Assembly: GCA_030066195.1 (NCBI GenBank)
Contig: JASJCB010000032.1
Coordinates: 1-54,364 of the forward strand
Direction: 5' to 3'
Source: Acidobacteriota bacterium
Lineage (GTDB): Bacteria > Acidobacteriota > Holophagae > Acanthopleuribacterales > Acanthopleuribacteraceae
Length of the DNA stretch: 54,364 bases
The position numbers were made by a program, and so were the translations under genes. A model generated the notes under the pieces. The model saw only the letters and a program-made list of their open reading frames with translations. It was not told where the DNA came from and did not search any database. This document shows positions 18,163 to 30,500 of this stretch, one piece after another. Position 1 is the stretch's first letter. Every line of letters begins with the position of its first letter.

Positions 18163-19497
18163 TTAGGGAAGTCCGTAGAGTTGACGTACCTCGCTGGGTT
18201 TCAGACCGGCTTCGAAATCGCTTTGAACAGGTTCGTAGCGAAAGCCCGCCGGAACCGTGATCAGGCTGTCATAGACAAAGCCGTCTACCCACAATTTGTT
18301 AGGATCGAAAAGATCGATGGTCGTGACGTAGTCGTACTGTCCCGCGCTCGTACCGATTTGTTCATACAAGCCGCCGTCATCATCGATCTCAATCACAGCG
18401 CCCTGGGCGAGGGTATACTTCGCATTGCGCTTGAACTTGAATTCCTGGTAGTTGGTATGGGTATTCCCCTTATAAATGTCTTTGAAGAAGGTTATTGCCC
18501 GTCCGATATACTCAGGCTCCCCTTGGGCGTTGTTGTAAGCGCCCCTACCGTGACCGTCTTGCGCGGAAACCAACAAAATAGCATCGGCGCCGCCGGCATC
18601 CAGTTCTTCGTAGAGATTCACCATGCCCTTGGCTGTCGGCGCATCATCGTCAAAGTAGATATAGTTGTTGTAGAATGGAGAAGTGTCGTCGAACAAACCC
18701 GCTTGTAGAAGTACGGGAATGTTGAAGTTGACCACCGGTTCGTCCACGGCGTGCGTACCGTAGCCCACAATCACGCCGACCACGGTACGTCCGCTGGGAA
18801 TGGGATGAGTCAGGGTCAACCTGGAAGCCAGCGAGCCGCCGGCGCTGTAGCCGTAAACCAGGTACCACTGAGCAAACTTATTGAAACCGAAACTACCGCT
18901 GATGTTACGGGCATGTCCCGGCTGGTTCGTATTGATATGGTCCCAAGCATCCTGGACATCGGTCAGGGCAAAATCGACGGCCTGCTGAAAGAGCACACCC
19001 TCCGCGGCGCTGAGTTCAGGCTCGCCGCCCGGACCGCTGCTACCGTCGCCGAACCAACCACGCCGGTACTCCACGGAGATCACGTGAAAGCCCTTCTGCC
19101 GCATCTCCTGCAACTCGGTATCGTAACCCTGGTTGGCATAACCCACCGTATATCCGCCGCCGTGGAAGTAGAGCGCGGCAACCTTGTTATTGTTTCCATT
19201 GTTGGTAAGCGGCGGAAAATAGTCGTAGTACAACACCTGGTTATCGCCCAGGGCGTTTTGCCGCACGCTCTCGGAACGATTTCCGTAAACGACTGCTTGA
19301 TAGGATTGTCCATTTTCATTTTTTACCGTTTCCAGGTAGGTTACGGTGGTGTCGGTATTGTGGTAGTAGAAGCGGACAGCGTCGGAATGAATGCGGTCCA
19401 GTTTCGGATCGCCCAACTGTCCGTTCGAATTTGCGCTAAAGGCGACGGGAAAGGTCAGCATTGCCAAACCAGCCACCAGTCTCATTACATGTTTCAA
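18163..19497 (-). CDS. Secreted alpha/beta hydrolase (carboxylesterase-like)
   Basis: The 444-residue protein has an N-terminal signal peptide (MRLVAGLAMLTFPVAFSA). The hydrolase core shows the oxyanion motif YFHGGGY near 110, the nucleophile elbow VYGYSAGGS near 217, a likely acid in LLQAGLFDDTSPF, and a His in QDGHGRG near 318. These are features of HSL/BD-FAE-type esterases that deacylate small esters or polysaccharide side groups outside the cytoplasm. The start is read as TTG 19497 because AAGGGGG precedes it; ATG 19485 would also preserve the signal peptide. The last 80 residues form an extra segment of unclear function. Its substrate cannot be deduced. Confidence 0.82.
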   Translation of the reverse strand: MKHVMRLVAGLAMLTFPVAFSANSNGQLGDPKLDRIHSDAVRFYYHNTDTTVTYLETVKNENGQSYQAVVYGNRSESVRQNALGDNQVLYYDYFPPLTNNGNNNKVAALYFHGGGYTVGYANQGYDTELQEMRQKGFHVISVEYRRGWFGDGSSGPGGEPELSAAEGVLFQQAVDFALTDVQDAWDHINTNQPGHARNISGSFGFNKFAQWYLVYGYSAGGSLASRLTLTHPIPSGRTVVGVIVGYGTHAVDEPVVNFNIPVLLQAGLFDDTSPFYNNYIYFDDDAPTAKGMVNLYEELDAGGADAILLVSAQDGHGRGAYNNAQGEPEYIGRAITFFKDIYKGNTHTNYQEFKFKRNAKYTLAQGAVIEIDDDGGLYEQIGTSAGQYDYVTTIDLFDPNKLWVDGFVYDSLITVPAGFRYEPVQSDFEAGLKPSEVRQLYGLP

Positions 19498-19749
19498 AAA
19501 AACCCCCTTGCAAAAACATACTTAACACCCAACGGTAATTTTGATGCGAAAGTTTACCTAATTCCGAAAGTTTTGCCCAATAATCGCAAAGTAATCAGCT
19601 TAATTATATTTGATGCTCTATGAAAAAACGAAATCGATCTGGGCACGGTCGCACCATCGCGTCCCATCGTTTCTTACTACCATGAAGGCATCGAGGTGGG
19701 GTAACATGCAGAGCAACTGTGCTATCGATGGATAAGGGAGTGATCCGAT

Positions 19750-20559
19750 ATGCCTAGCTCAATCCAAACCGCCGTGGTGACCGGAGCCGCCTCGGGTATC
19801 GGCAAAGCTCTGGCTCGTCGGCTGAGAGAGGAAGGTTATGCTCTGGCTCTTTGCGACGTCAATGACCAGGCGTTGACGGCTCTGGCCGAAGAACTGGGCG
19901 GCGATGTATTGACATGGGCCGTCGACGTTCGCGACCGGGAGGCGGTTTTCGATTTCGCCGGGGAAACCCTGAAGCGGTTCGGCCGGGTGGATTTGGTGAT
20001 CAATAACGCCGGGGTTGCCCTGGCGGTGCCGTTTATGGACATGACCTACGAAGACCTGGAATGGGTCATGGACATCAACTTCTGGGGCGTCATGCACGGC
20101 TGTAAGGCCTTTCTCCCCTCCATGATCGCTCAGGGCAGCGGGCATCTGGTCAACATCTCCTCGTCCTTCGGCCTGGTGGGCATCCCCACGCAAAGCGCCT
20201 ACAATGCCGCCAAATTTGCGGTGCGCGGCGTCACCGAGTGTCTACGCCAGGAACTGAATACGACCGGAGTCGGCGTCACCTGTGTGCATCCCGGAGGTAT
20301 CAAAACCAATATCGCCCGTCACAGTCGCTTCCATGAAGACCATGAGGGCAACCGTAACCGAGAAGCCTTTGTCAAACGCTTCGATGCCATCGCCAAAATT
20401 TCGACCGAGAAAGCGGCGGAAGTCATTCTGGCCGGTGTGCGCAAAGGCAAGCCGCGCGTTTTGATCGGTGGTGACGCTCGCGTGATTGACTGGCTGGCCC
20501 GCTGGTTCCCCAACAGCTACGAGTTTAAATTGAGACGCCTGTTCGACCTTCTGCGTTGA
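19750..20559 (+). CDS. Short-chain dehydrogenase/reductase (SDR)
   Basis: This 269-residue classical SDR has the cofactor motif TGAASGIGK at residues 11-19, NNAGVA near 89, the catalytic Ser in NISSSFG, and YNAAKFA (Tyr/Lys) near 157. The HPGGIKT segment after the active site is typical of members acting on hydrophobic alcohols or ketones. Asp in LCDVND after strand 2 suggests NAD(H) rather than NADP(H). GGGAG before the ATG supports the start. It is convergent with the lipoprotein gene. A link to the NRPS further on is possible but unsupported, since they lie on opposite strands. Confidence 0.9.
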   Translation: MPSSIQTAVVTGAASGIGKALARRLREEGYALALCDVNDQALTALAEELGGDVLTWAVDVRDREAVFDFAGETLKRFGRVDLVINNAGVALAVPFMDMTYEDLEWVMDINFWGVMHGCKAFLPSMIAQGSGHLVNISSSFGLVGIPTQSAYNAAKFAVRGVTECLRQELNTTGVGVTCVHPGGIKTNIARHSRFHEDHEGNRNREAFVKRFDAIAKISTEKAAEVILAGVRKGKPRVLIGGDARVIDWLARWFPNSYEFKLRRLFDLLR

Positions 20560-20574
20560 GACCTGTCGGTGAGA

Positions 20575-20601
20575 ATGAGGCGAGCCGTCGGCCCGCCTCA
20601 T
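20575..20601. terminator. Hairpin between convergent SDR and lipoprotein genes
   Basis: ATGAGGCG (20575-20582) pairs with CGCCTCAT (20594-20601) in the 44 bases between two convergent stop codons. A bidirectional terminator is the natural reading. Confidence 0.5.
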
Positions 20602-20603
20602 CT

Positions 20604-21158
20604 CTAGGGATGCGGGTGAAATACTTCGAGACCGTGCCAATCTTCCAATTGTTGCAAGTGGACCCGGCTCCCCAGATCGCGCTCCCCCCGATAGATGGAA
20701 CCGCCGACCACTACCAGTTTCAGGGGATGGACATCGCCGTTGCCGGCCTCGGGAACCACCTCGAAACGCAGGATAGTGCCGCCGTCAACGTCTTCGGCCT
20801 CCCAGAATACCGGGGTTTCTTCCAGTAACAATGCCAACAGGTCGGTGACCTGGTATAAAACTCCGCTGATCTGATAGACCATGGGCGAACGTCGCCGCAA
20901 GATGCGGGTCTCGATATTCACAGCGCCGGTTTCCATCATGATCTTCTCGAAGTCATCATTTCCGGCCTCCAGTCTTTCAAGAGCCTGGATATGGTTTTTG
21001 CGATCTTCCGCCGGGTCGGAGTCCTGGTGGTTTTCAATCTTCAGAACCCACGAGGCGGTTCCATCATTTTCCAGGTAAAGGGTCTGTTCGATTTCCTGAT
21101 CCAGGCAGCCCGTCGTACAGGCGGCTAACAGGATGATCCATACAAAACGCGTGTTCAT
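20604..21158 (-). CDS. Lipoprotein of unknown function
   Basis: The product has 184 residues and starts MNTRFVWIILLAACTTGC; the lipobox TTGC marks lipid attachment at Cys18. The mature part begins LDQEIEQTLYLENDGTASW, a pattern seen in envelope lipoproteins that open with a repeated beta-structure (LppM/DUF-like), but I cannot name the family. GGAGGTG (complement of 21165-21171) fixes the start at 21158; an upstream ATG at 21167 overlaps the ribosome-binding site. It lies 168 bases downstream of the NRPS end on the same strand, so co-transcription is possible. Confidence 0.7.
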   Translation of the reverse strand: MNTRFVWIILLAACTTGCLDQEIEQTLYLENDGTASWVLKIENHQDSDPAEDRKNHIQALERLEAGNDDFEKIMMETGAVNIETRILRRRSPMVYQISGVLYQVTDLLALLLEETPVFWEAEDVDGGTILRFEVVPEAGNGDVHPLKLVVVGGSIYRGERDLGSRVHLQQLEDWHGLEVFHPHP

Positions 21159-21325
21159 GATAAACACCTCCGAGTGAATTGGGGCAATCAGCCCTCTTCA
21201 CCCCACACGACGGAGTCGGATGAGCCAACCGAACGAAAAATATTTGCTACACGACCCGGTCCCGTAAATAAACCACCGGCATAGGCCGCCGGAACGAGCC
21301 GTCTGGAGACAGAATCCCTTTTCGA

Positions 21326-21556
21326 CTAGAATTCCAGTTCTTCGCGATCCTCGTCGTCTTCTTCCGGTTGGGACATCAATTCCTCGGCCATCTTCCGATC
21401 GTCGATCACTCGGGCCAGGGCGGCCAGATCCTGGGTTTCGAAGAGGGTTCGAATTTCCAGGTCGACACCCAGTACCTCATCGATACGGCTGATGACGCGG
21501 GTGGCCAACAAGCTGTGGCCGCCCAGTTCGAAGAAATTGGCGCCGGCACTGAGCAT
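21326..21556 (-). CDS. Carrier-protein (PCP) domain cut off from the NRPS by an in-frame stop
   Basis: This 76-residue segment contains [15 protein letters not shown], the phosphopantetheine site (Ser in GGHSL), and helix patterns of a peptidyl carrier domain. It then ends in an acidic tail ([12 protein letters not shown]). It is in the same frame as the NRPS upstream, separated by a single TAA at 21563-21565 and two further codons. An ATG at 21554-21556 could restart translation, but there is no clear ribosome-binding site, so it would depend on coupling at the stop. Either this is a separate carrier protein, or the NRPS has suffered a nonsense mutation or sequencing error. The next four codons align with the LETVS-type linker of the other modules, which favours a once-continuous protein. 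Confidence 0.75.
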   Translation of the reverse strand: MLSAGANFFELGGHSLLATRVISRIDEVLGVDLEIRTLFETQDLAALARVIDDRKMAEELMSQPEEDDEDREELEF

Positions 21557-21562
21557 TTCCAG

Positions 21563-24500
21563 TTACAGGACTTCAGACCAGATTACGGCCAGCTCGATTT
21601 CGGTTTCGGTTGTCGGCGCCGTATATGATTCCTCGTTGATCCATTCCGGTTCGGGAAGGGCGCGGCGATCCAGTTTGCCATGCGCCGTTCGGGGCAGGTT
21701 TTCAAGCAGAACGACCGCGGCCGGAACCATGTAATCCGGCAGGTTCATAGCCAGGTAGGTTCGCAAGGCTCGGGCCTTCGGTTGCGCCCCTTCTTGCGCC
21801 ACCGCGTAAGCAACCAATACTGTTTCGTCCACTCTTTGTCGAGGCAGCACCACCGCTTCTCTAACCGCATCGTGGTCGGTTAGTTTTGCCTCGATACCGG
21901 CTGGTTCGATGCGGAAGCCGCGAATCTTCAATTGGTCGTCCGCGCGCCCGGCAAAGACCAGACAGCCTTCCTCCGTCCGGCGGGCGCGATCGCCCGTTCG
22001 GTAGAGGCGGTTTCCGTCGTTGTCCTTTTGGAAGACCTCGTCGGTTTCCGTGGGCTTGTTCCAGTAGCCCAAGGCCAGGTGGTCGCCGCGCAGCACGATC
22101 TCGCCGGGCGAGAAGTCGGCGACCTCCAGTCCTTCCTCGTTGACCAGCAGCATATCCAGACCGTCCACGGGGCCGCCCAAAGGAACCTGGTTACCTCGGA
22201 AAGTACTGTTGTGATCCAAGATGTTTTGCAGGGCCAGGGTCGATTCCGTGGGGCCCAGACCGTTAACCATGAGGCAGTGGGTATCGAAATGGCGCTTATA
22301 GGCCGTGAAGTCAGCGCGCACGGATGCTTCGCCGCCGAGCACCAGCATTCGGACCGAACCCAAGATGCGATCCTCTGCCAGTCCACCTACCAGATGCCGG
22401 AAAACCGTGGGGGTGAGGTGCAGAATGGTGATTTGTTGTTGGTCGATCCAATCGGCCAACTTTTCGAAACCGTCGCGCAACAGGTCGTATAGGTGCAGGG
22501 AAGCGCCGTTCAGCAGGGCGCCGTAGAAGTCCATAATCGCCGCGTCGAAACTGTAACCCGGCAACATGGATACGCGATCATCCGGGCCGATGCGCAGGTT
22601 TTGGGTGTAATTGCGCACGTGGGTCAAAACGTTGCGATGGCTCTGCATAACGCCCTTGGGTACCCCGGTAGTCCCCGAGGTATAAAGCAGGTAGGCCGGG
22701 CCGTGCGGTGAGGTTTTGCTTAGCGGGGCCACCGGGCCGCCGGGTTCCCTGTCCACAAAGATCACCGGTATTTCCTCGGCAAGTTCCAGGGCTTCTGCCT
22801 GGTTTTCCTTATCGGTCAGCAACACGCTGACCTCCGCATCGCGCAGGATGGTTTCCTTGCGTCCCTTGGGATAGTTGGGATCGATGGGAACATAAGTCAG
22901 CCCGGCCCGTAAAACCCCGAAAACGGCCGCGGTCATGGACAGGTCCTTGGAAAAGAGCAGGGCCGCGCGTCGGTCCCCCCTGAAGGGGTTCAGCGCAGCG
23001 GTGACACCGGCGGCCATGCGGCGTAGTTGTCTGTAGGTCCAAGTTCGATCCCCGGCTACTACAGCCGTTTCCGCACCATGTACGCCGACAACCTCTGCAA
23101 AACGCTCACCCAGGGATGTTTCCACCTTGCCGAAATCGATCTTCGGTCGATCGGGTAGCGGCATTTGATCCATTTTGCACAAGGTACGGGCTTCGGCGCC
23201 GTCCAGTACGGGCAGAGTTGACAGGCGCGCCTCGGGTTGTGCGGTGATAGCCTTGGCCAGGGTTTGGAACCGCTGCAACATGCCGCCGGCCGTGTCCTTG
23301 TTGAAGAGGTGCTTGTTGAAAATCAGGCGTAAGCCAAGGGTAGAACCGTGCTCCATGACGTACAGGGCCAGATCGAATTTGGTGGTGGTTCCCTCAACCT
23401 CCGCCGAAACGCGCTCCATGGTCAGCGGTCCGCTTTCCACGGCGCCGCTGTCGAAGTTCATCAGGTTGAAGTAGACCTGGAACAGCGGGTTGCGGCTCAG
23501 ATCGCGGCGGGGTTGCAGTTCTTCCAGTAATTGTTCGAAGGCAACATCCTGGTGTTCGTAGGCATCCAGGGTCATTTCACGGACCCTGGCCAGCAGGTCC
23601 GTGAAACGGGGGTCGCCGCTCAGGTCGCCGCGCAGAACCAGGATGTTCAGGAAACAGCCGACCAGGTTTTCAGTGCCCTCGTGGTTGCGACCCGCAATGG
23701 GAGTGCCCACGGGAATATCGTCCTGGTTGGCAAGCCGGCCCAGCAACAGCTTGAACGCGCTGATCAACACCATAAACAAGGAACAGCGATGTGTCCTGGC
23801 CAGGGCCTGTAGTTTCTCGCCCAGTTCGGGCGGAAGGGTTAAATGAACCTCGTCACCGTCGAAGCGCAGCAGATCGGGACGTGGTCTGTCGGTCGGCAAT
23901 TCCAGGGTGGTCAGGTTCGCCAACTGTTTGCGCCAGTAATCGACGCGTGCTTCCAGGGCTTCACCGACCAGGTGCTCCTGTTGCCAGGCGGCGTAATCCG
24001 CGTACTGTATGCGGAGCGGGGCCAACGGCGAAGGTTGTCCCGCCAGGGCCGCACTGTAGAGCTTCGAAAATTCTCGGGTCAGAATTCCGGAGGACCAACC
24101 GTCGCTGATCATGTGGTGCAGGTTCATCAGCAGCACGTGTTCCTGTTCATTCAGACGCACCAGGTTAAGGCGGTACAGGGGACCTTCTTCCAGGTTGAAG
24201 CGATAGATGACCTCCTGGGTCAGCAGACTGATGACCAGTTCTTTTTGAACCGCTGCGTCCCAGTCGGAAAGATCGGTCAACTGAACCACATCGTCGGGAA
24301 TGGAATCGAAATGCGCGACGGCGCCGCTTTCCACGGACCTTACGCACAAACGCAGGCCTTCGTGTCGTTGCACCAGTTCGCGCAGGCTCCAACAAAGCGC
24401 GTCCACATCCAACGGCCCGGTCAGCTTGAGGGGATCGACCAGGTTGAAGGCCGCGCCGTTATCGCCCAGGCGGTCCAGGAACCACATGCGCATTTGGGCG

Positions 24501-27500
24501 TGGGAAAGGGGTATGGGCTTGCTTCGATCCGCCGGTTGGATCTTGGGTGCTTGCGGCCCGATGTCGGGCGAATGGCCGTAGAGCAGTTCGGCCAGTTGGA
24601 CGACGGTAGGCGCGCCGAACAGTTCGCGTACGGCCAGGTCGGCGCCGAACTCCTCGCGAATGCGCGTCATCACGCGTGTAGCCAGGAGAGAATGACCGCC
24701 CAATTCGAAGAAATCCGCTTCCACGCTGACAGTTTCCAGCTTCAGCACCTCGGCCCAAATAGCGGCAAGCCTGGCTTCGACGGGGTTGCGTGGCGCGACC
24801 ATTTTGTCGCCGGCAAGTCGTTGCGGTTTCGGCAGGGCGCGACGGTCCAGCTTGCCGCTGGGGGTGAGGGGCAGGTGGTTCAGAACAGTGAAAGAGGCGG
24901 GCACCATGTAGTCCGGCAGGGATTGTTTCAGGCTTTCCCGGATGCGCGTTACCGTTGCCTTTTCCGGTGCTTGGGCATCGGCGAGTTGCACGTAGGCGGC
25001 CAGGTAACGATCGCCCGGCTCATCGTCGCGAATCATGACAGCACCCTGACTGACCTCTTCCAGACCGACCAGGGCGGATTCCACCTCGCCCGGCTCCACG
25101 CGGAAACCGCGTAGCTTGATCTGGAAATCGACTCGGCCCAGGAAGGCAAGTTCACCGTTGGGCAGGAAGCGAACCCGGTCCCCTGTTCGGTAGAGACGAG
25201 CGCCTGGTTCCAAAGCAAAGGGATCGGGCAAAAAACGGCTCGCGGTCAGGGCCGGTCGGTTAACATAACCCCTGGCCGGGGCCGCGCCGCCCAGGAAGAG
25301 TTCACCGGGGACGCCGATAGGTACGGGGTTCATGAGGGGGTCCAGCACAAACACCCGATCCCCGTCTATGGGCTTGCCGATGGAAGGAAGTTCCGGCCAG
25401 TTCATGGGGTCACCGGTGAGCGTCAGGGCGGTGGCCACATGGGTTTCCGAGGGGCCGTAGTGGTTGTGCAGGCGAGCCCCGATTTGATGGAATAAAGTCG
25501 CTACGGCGGGCGTAACGTGCAATTGTTCGCCGGCGGTAATCACATCCCGTAGACAGTCGGGCATGCGGTCCAACGCTATCGCGGTTTCGGCCAACTGTTG
25601 CAGCGCCACGAAAGGTAAAAACAAGCGTTCGATCCTCAGGGTCTGAATTCGGTCCAATAAAGCGGCCATGTCCATTCGCGTGTCCGTATCCACCGGGAAA
25701 AGGCAGCCGCCGGTTGCCCAGGTGGTCGCCAATTCCTGAAAAGACACGTCAAAGCTAAGCGAGGCGAATTGTAATGTGCGGGCGGGTTCACCTAACCCAC
25801 TACGTTGCCAGGCGGTTATATTGGCCAGAATGCGATGGGTTACGGCGACGCCCTTGGGCCGGCCGGTTGAGCCGGAGGTGTAGATCATGTAGGCCGGATG
25901 ATCGGGATACAAAGCGGGCTGCCGGAAGGTTGCGTCGACCGCTTGCACCGGTTGCGCTCGTTCGTCCAGCTTCAGGGTCAGAACATCTCGAGCCCGGCAC
26001 CCTTGACTATCATCGCAAAGCAGGACGGTCAAACCACTGTCCGCCAGCATGAAATCGCGACGGGTCGCCGGGTAGTCGGGATCCACGGGCAGGCAGCAGG
26101 CGCCGGCGCGCAGAATGGCCAGTACCGCCGCCATTTGTGCGGCGGAGCGTTGCATGGAGACGCCGACCACGGTTTCGGGGCCCACGCCCATGTGTTGCAG
26201 GTGCGCGGCCAGAGCATCGGCTCGGGACAACAATTCGCTGTAGGTCCAGACGCCGGCTTCCCATTGCAGGGCCGGGGTATCGGGAGACGCGGCGGCGATA
26301 AGCGCAATGGTTTCGGGAATCGGGGCAAGCGATTCCGTGATCACCTCACCCGCCCACTCAATTAACAGACGGCGGCGCTCTTCTTCCTGAAGCAGGTCGA
26401 TTGCCGCGAGTCCGGGGTTTTGCGGGACCAGGTTCAGAAGGGTTTGCAGATGCGCGATCATGCGCTCGATAGTCGCCGGGTCGAACAAATCGGTGTTGAA
26501 TTCCAGACTGCCCGTCAGTTGGCCCCGAGGCCCGGGGTCGAAGCCCAGGGTGAGGTCGAACTTGGCCGTATGAATCTCACCGGCAAGCGGCGTCAGTTCC
26601 AGGCCCGGCAGTTGCAACCCGTCGCCGTCGGTTGCGTTTTGCAGAATCAGCATGACCTGGAACAGCGGCGAGAAGCTTTGGTTGCGTTCGGGCTGCACCA
26701 GTTCGACCACCTGCTCGAAGGGCAGGTCCTGGTTGGCGTACGCATCCAACGAGGTTTGCCGCACCCGGTCCAACAATTCGTTGAACGATGGATTCCCGCC
26801 CAGATCGGTGCGCAAGGCCAGGGTGTTGACGAAGAAACCGATCAGGGGTTCCAAGACCTTGTGATTGCGGTTGGCGATGGGCGAACCGATGACCAGGTCT
26901 TCGCTGCCGCTGTACCGACCGAGCAAGGTTACGAAGGCCGCCTGCAATACCATAAACAAGGTAGCGCCGTTATTTTGTGCGGTCTGTTCCAGTTTTGCGA
27001 CCAGGTCGGCCGGCATGGAAAAGTGTTGCTGCGCGCCGCGATAGGTCTGCACGGCCGGCCTGGGTCGGTCGGTGGGTAGTTCCAGCAGGGGCGCCGCGTC
27101 GGCAAGTTGCGTCTTCCAGTATTCGGCCTGCGCACTCAGGGTTTGATCGTCTATCAGCGCGCGCTGGCGACGGGCGAAGTCCGCGTATTGCAAGGGAAGT
27201 TCGGGCAGGTTCGATCGCCCGCGTGTCAGAAAGGCGTCATAGAGTTCCGCCAGTTCGCGCACGATGACGCCCATGGACCATCCGTCGCAGATGATATGGT
27301 GCATATTGACCAACAAGACATGGCGCGACTCGGACATACGCACCAGCGAAACGCGGAACAAGGGTCCGGTATCCAAACGGAAGGGGCGTTGAGCGTGGCG
27401 CGCGGCCATCGCCATCACCCGGCTGTCTTGGAAAGAAGCCGCCGACAGGTCGATGACGTCCAGATGAAAACCGCCTGCCGGTTCGATGTGTTGCACGGGT

Positions 27501-30500
27501 TCTCCGCCCAGCTTGGGGAAGTGGGTCCGCAAGACCTCGTGACGGCTGTGCATGGCGCTCAGGGCGCGTTCCAACACGGCCGTGTCCAACTCGCCTTCCA
27601 GGTTGAGCGGCATGGGCATGTTGTAGACCGTGCTCGGGCCCTCGAACTGATCCAGGAACCAGAGTCGCTGTTGGGCGAAGGAAAGCGGCAGGGGCTCGCC
27701 CTCCGTGCGGGGCGGCACGTGGAAGCCGTCATGCGTGGTCTCTTGTTCGCCGCGCAGCAGGTCGGCCAGGTCGGCGATGGTCGGTGCGGCGAAGATCCGG
27801 TGAACCGGCAGTTCCACGCCCATCTGCTCGCGGATACGGGAAATGACTTGAGTGGCCAACAGCGAGTGGCCGCCCAGTTCGAAGAAGTTGGCTTGAACGG
27901 AAACGCGTTTCAAGTCCAATACATCGCACCATATGGCGGCCAAGCGCGTTTCCAGTTCGTCACGCGGCGCCATGAATTCGCCGGTCTCTTCCTGAGCCTC
28001 CACGGGCCTTTCATTCAGCGCCTTGCGATCTACCTTGCCGGAAGAGGTCAGGGGCAGTGATTCCAAATGAACGAATGCCGAGGGAATCATATAATCGGGC
28101 AGGGTTTCGGCCAGGTGCGATCGTAGCGATCCGTTGTCGGGCGTGATTTCGCCGGCGGTAAAGAAGGCGGCCAGGTAGGGCGTTGCCTTCTCCGTGCGCA
28201 ACAAGACGATCGCTTGAGTTACATGGGGGTGATCGGCCAGGTTGGTCTCGATCTCGCCCAACTCGATGCGAAAGCCGCGCAGCTTGATCTGGTGGTCCAG
28301 ACGACCCATGAACTCCAGGGAACCGTCATGACGCAAACGGGTCAGGTCACCGGTTCGGTACAAGCGCGCCCCGGGTTGTTTGCTGAACGGATCGGGAATA
28401 AATGCGGCCGCGGTCAGGCCGGGTTTGCCGCGATAGCCCCGAGCAACCTGATTGCCGCCCACGCATAGCTCGCCGGGAACGCCGGCGGGAACCGGATTGC
28501 CCAAGGGGTCCAGAACCAGGGCTCGGGTTCCGGCCACGGGTTGACCGATCCCGGGCTGCCGGTTTTCGGGTTTGCAACTTTGGGCGGTGACAATAACGGT
28601 CGTCTCGGTAGGTCCGTAACTATTAATATAGGTTCGTCCGGGAGCCAGGCGTTGGACCAGATGAGCGGGGCACTGTTCCCCGGCGGTAGAAAGAACGCGC
28701 AAGGCGGGTATGGGTCCATTCAGGAAAGAGGCCGCGGTAGGAGAAAGCAAAGCATGGGTCACTTCATGACGGCGAATAAACTCATTTAGTTGCGCGCCCA
28801 GCAGTTGCTTGCGGTTCCCCAGGCAGAGCGCGGCGCCGGAGTTCATGGCGCAGCAATAATCCAGGATGGAGACATCGAAGACCAGGGAGGCATACTGTAG
28901 CATGCGGTCCCCCGGGCCGATGGCCATGACATTGCGAGCCGCTTGGGCGAACCAGGCCAGGTTGTGGTGAGAAACCTGAACGCCCTTGGGTTTACCGGTA
29001 GAACCCGAGGTGTAGATCATGTAAGCCTGGTGTTCCGGGTCCGGTTGCCGGAGCACGTGGGCGGTTGCATTCGGGAGGACGGCAGCGGGATCGATCGATT
29101 CGGCGCGATGATCGGGTAACTCGGTCGAAGGGTCGGCCACCAGGAACGCCGGATCGGCATCCTCCAGTTGGTAGACCGCGCGTTGCGCGGGTATTTCCGG
29201 GTCCAGGGGCACGTAGACCCCACCGGAGGAAAGGATCGCCAAAAAGGCAATGACCGCATCGGGCCCGCCGGGAAGGCAGACTACCACGTGGTCACCAGGA
29301 AGCAAGCCGCGTTCCGCGAGCGTTTGCGCCAACGCACCGGCCCGGTTTTGCAAGCCGCTGTAAGTGAGCACGCCCTCCTCGGAAATCAACGCCGGCGCAT
29401 CGGGCGCACGCTCGACCCAACTGTTGAAACAGGCGATAAAACCCGAGGGTTCTCCTTCCACGTCTTCGCCGAGGCTGATCACATCCAGCAGGTGTGCTTT
29501 TTCCTCTCTCGTCATCAGGTCCAAATTGAAAACGGGTGATTCCGGTGAGGCAAGCGCTGCATCGACCAGCGTTTTGAAGCTACGGGCGAAACCGGCAACG
29601 GTTTCCCTGTCGAACAGGTCGGTATTGTAGCGGAACAGGCCGTGGATCAGCCCGCCGGTGTCGAACAGGTCCAGGGTAAGGTCCACCTGTGCCGTGGTAA
29701 CGGGTTGCTCCAGGGGTTCCAGGCTGACATCCTCAAGTCGCGAGCCTCCACCGGGCGTGTTCTGGAAAGCAAACATAACCTGGAAGATCGGGCTTCGGCT
29801 GGGGTCGCGCGGAACATCCAGTTCCTCCACCACCCGATCGAAGGGCAGGTCCTGGTGATCGAAAGCGGCCAGTGTCTTGCGTGCCGACAGGTCCAACAGG
29901 TGCAGGAAAGAGGGATTGCCTTCGAACCGATTGCGCAGGACCAGCGTATTGACAAACAGGCCGATCAAGGGTTCCAATTCTTCCCTGGTCCGCCCGGCAA
30001 CGGGTGTCCCCACCACAATATCGCGCCGACCACAGACCCTGGCCAGAAGAAGTTGGAATAGGGTATTCAAGACAATGAATGACGTGGCGCCGGTGCGTCG
30101 ACAGAAATCGGCCAGGGCTGCACTGCCCTCGGAACCCAGAGAGACGGGCAGGGCATCGCCGTTGAAGGTCTTCAAGGCGGGTCGCGGCCGGTCAGTCGGC
30201 AATTCCAAAGTCGCGGGCGCATCTTTCAAATACTCCCGCCAGAATCCCAGTTGCGCCTCCCGGCCGCCTTCATCCAGGCGGCGGCGCTGATCATAGGCAT
30301 AGTCCGCGTACTGTACGGGGAGGGCGGGCAGGACGCCTTGTTGCAATTCGCCGGCGTATAGGGTGGTCAGTTCGCGCATGATCACGCCCATGGACCAGCC
30401 GTCGGCAATGATGTGATGCAGCGTCAACAGCAGAACCGCCTCGCGCTCCGCCAACACGAGCACTTTGAGGCGCACCAGCGGCGGGCGGCTCATATCGAAA

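Noticed and set aside
18751..19623. A 290-codon plus-strand open frame opposite the esterase
   Set aside because: It is antisense to the signal peptide and the catalytic motifs of the esterase and shows no domain.
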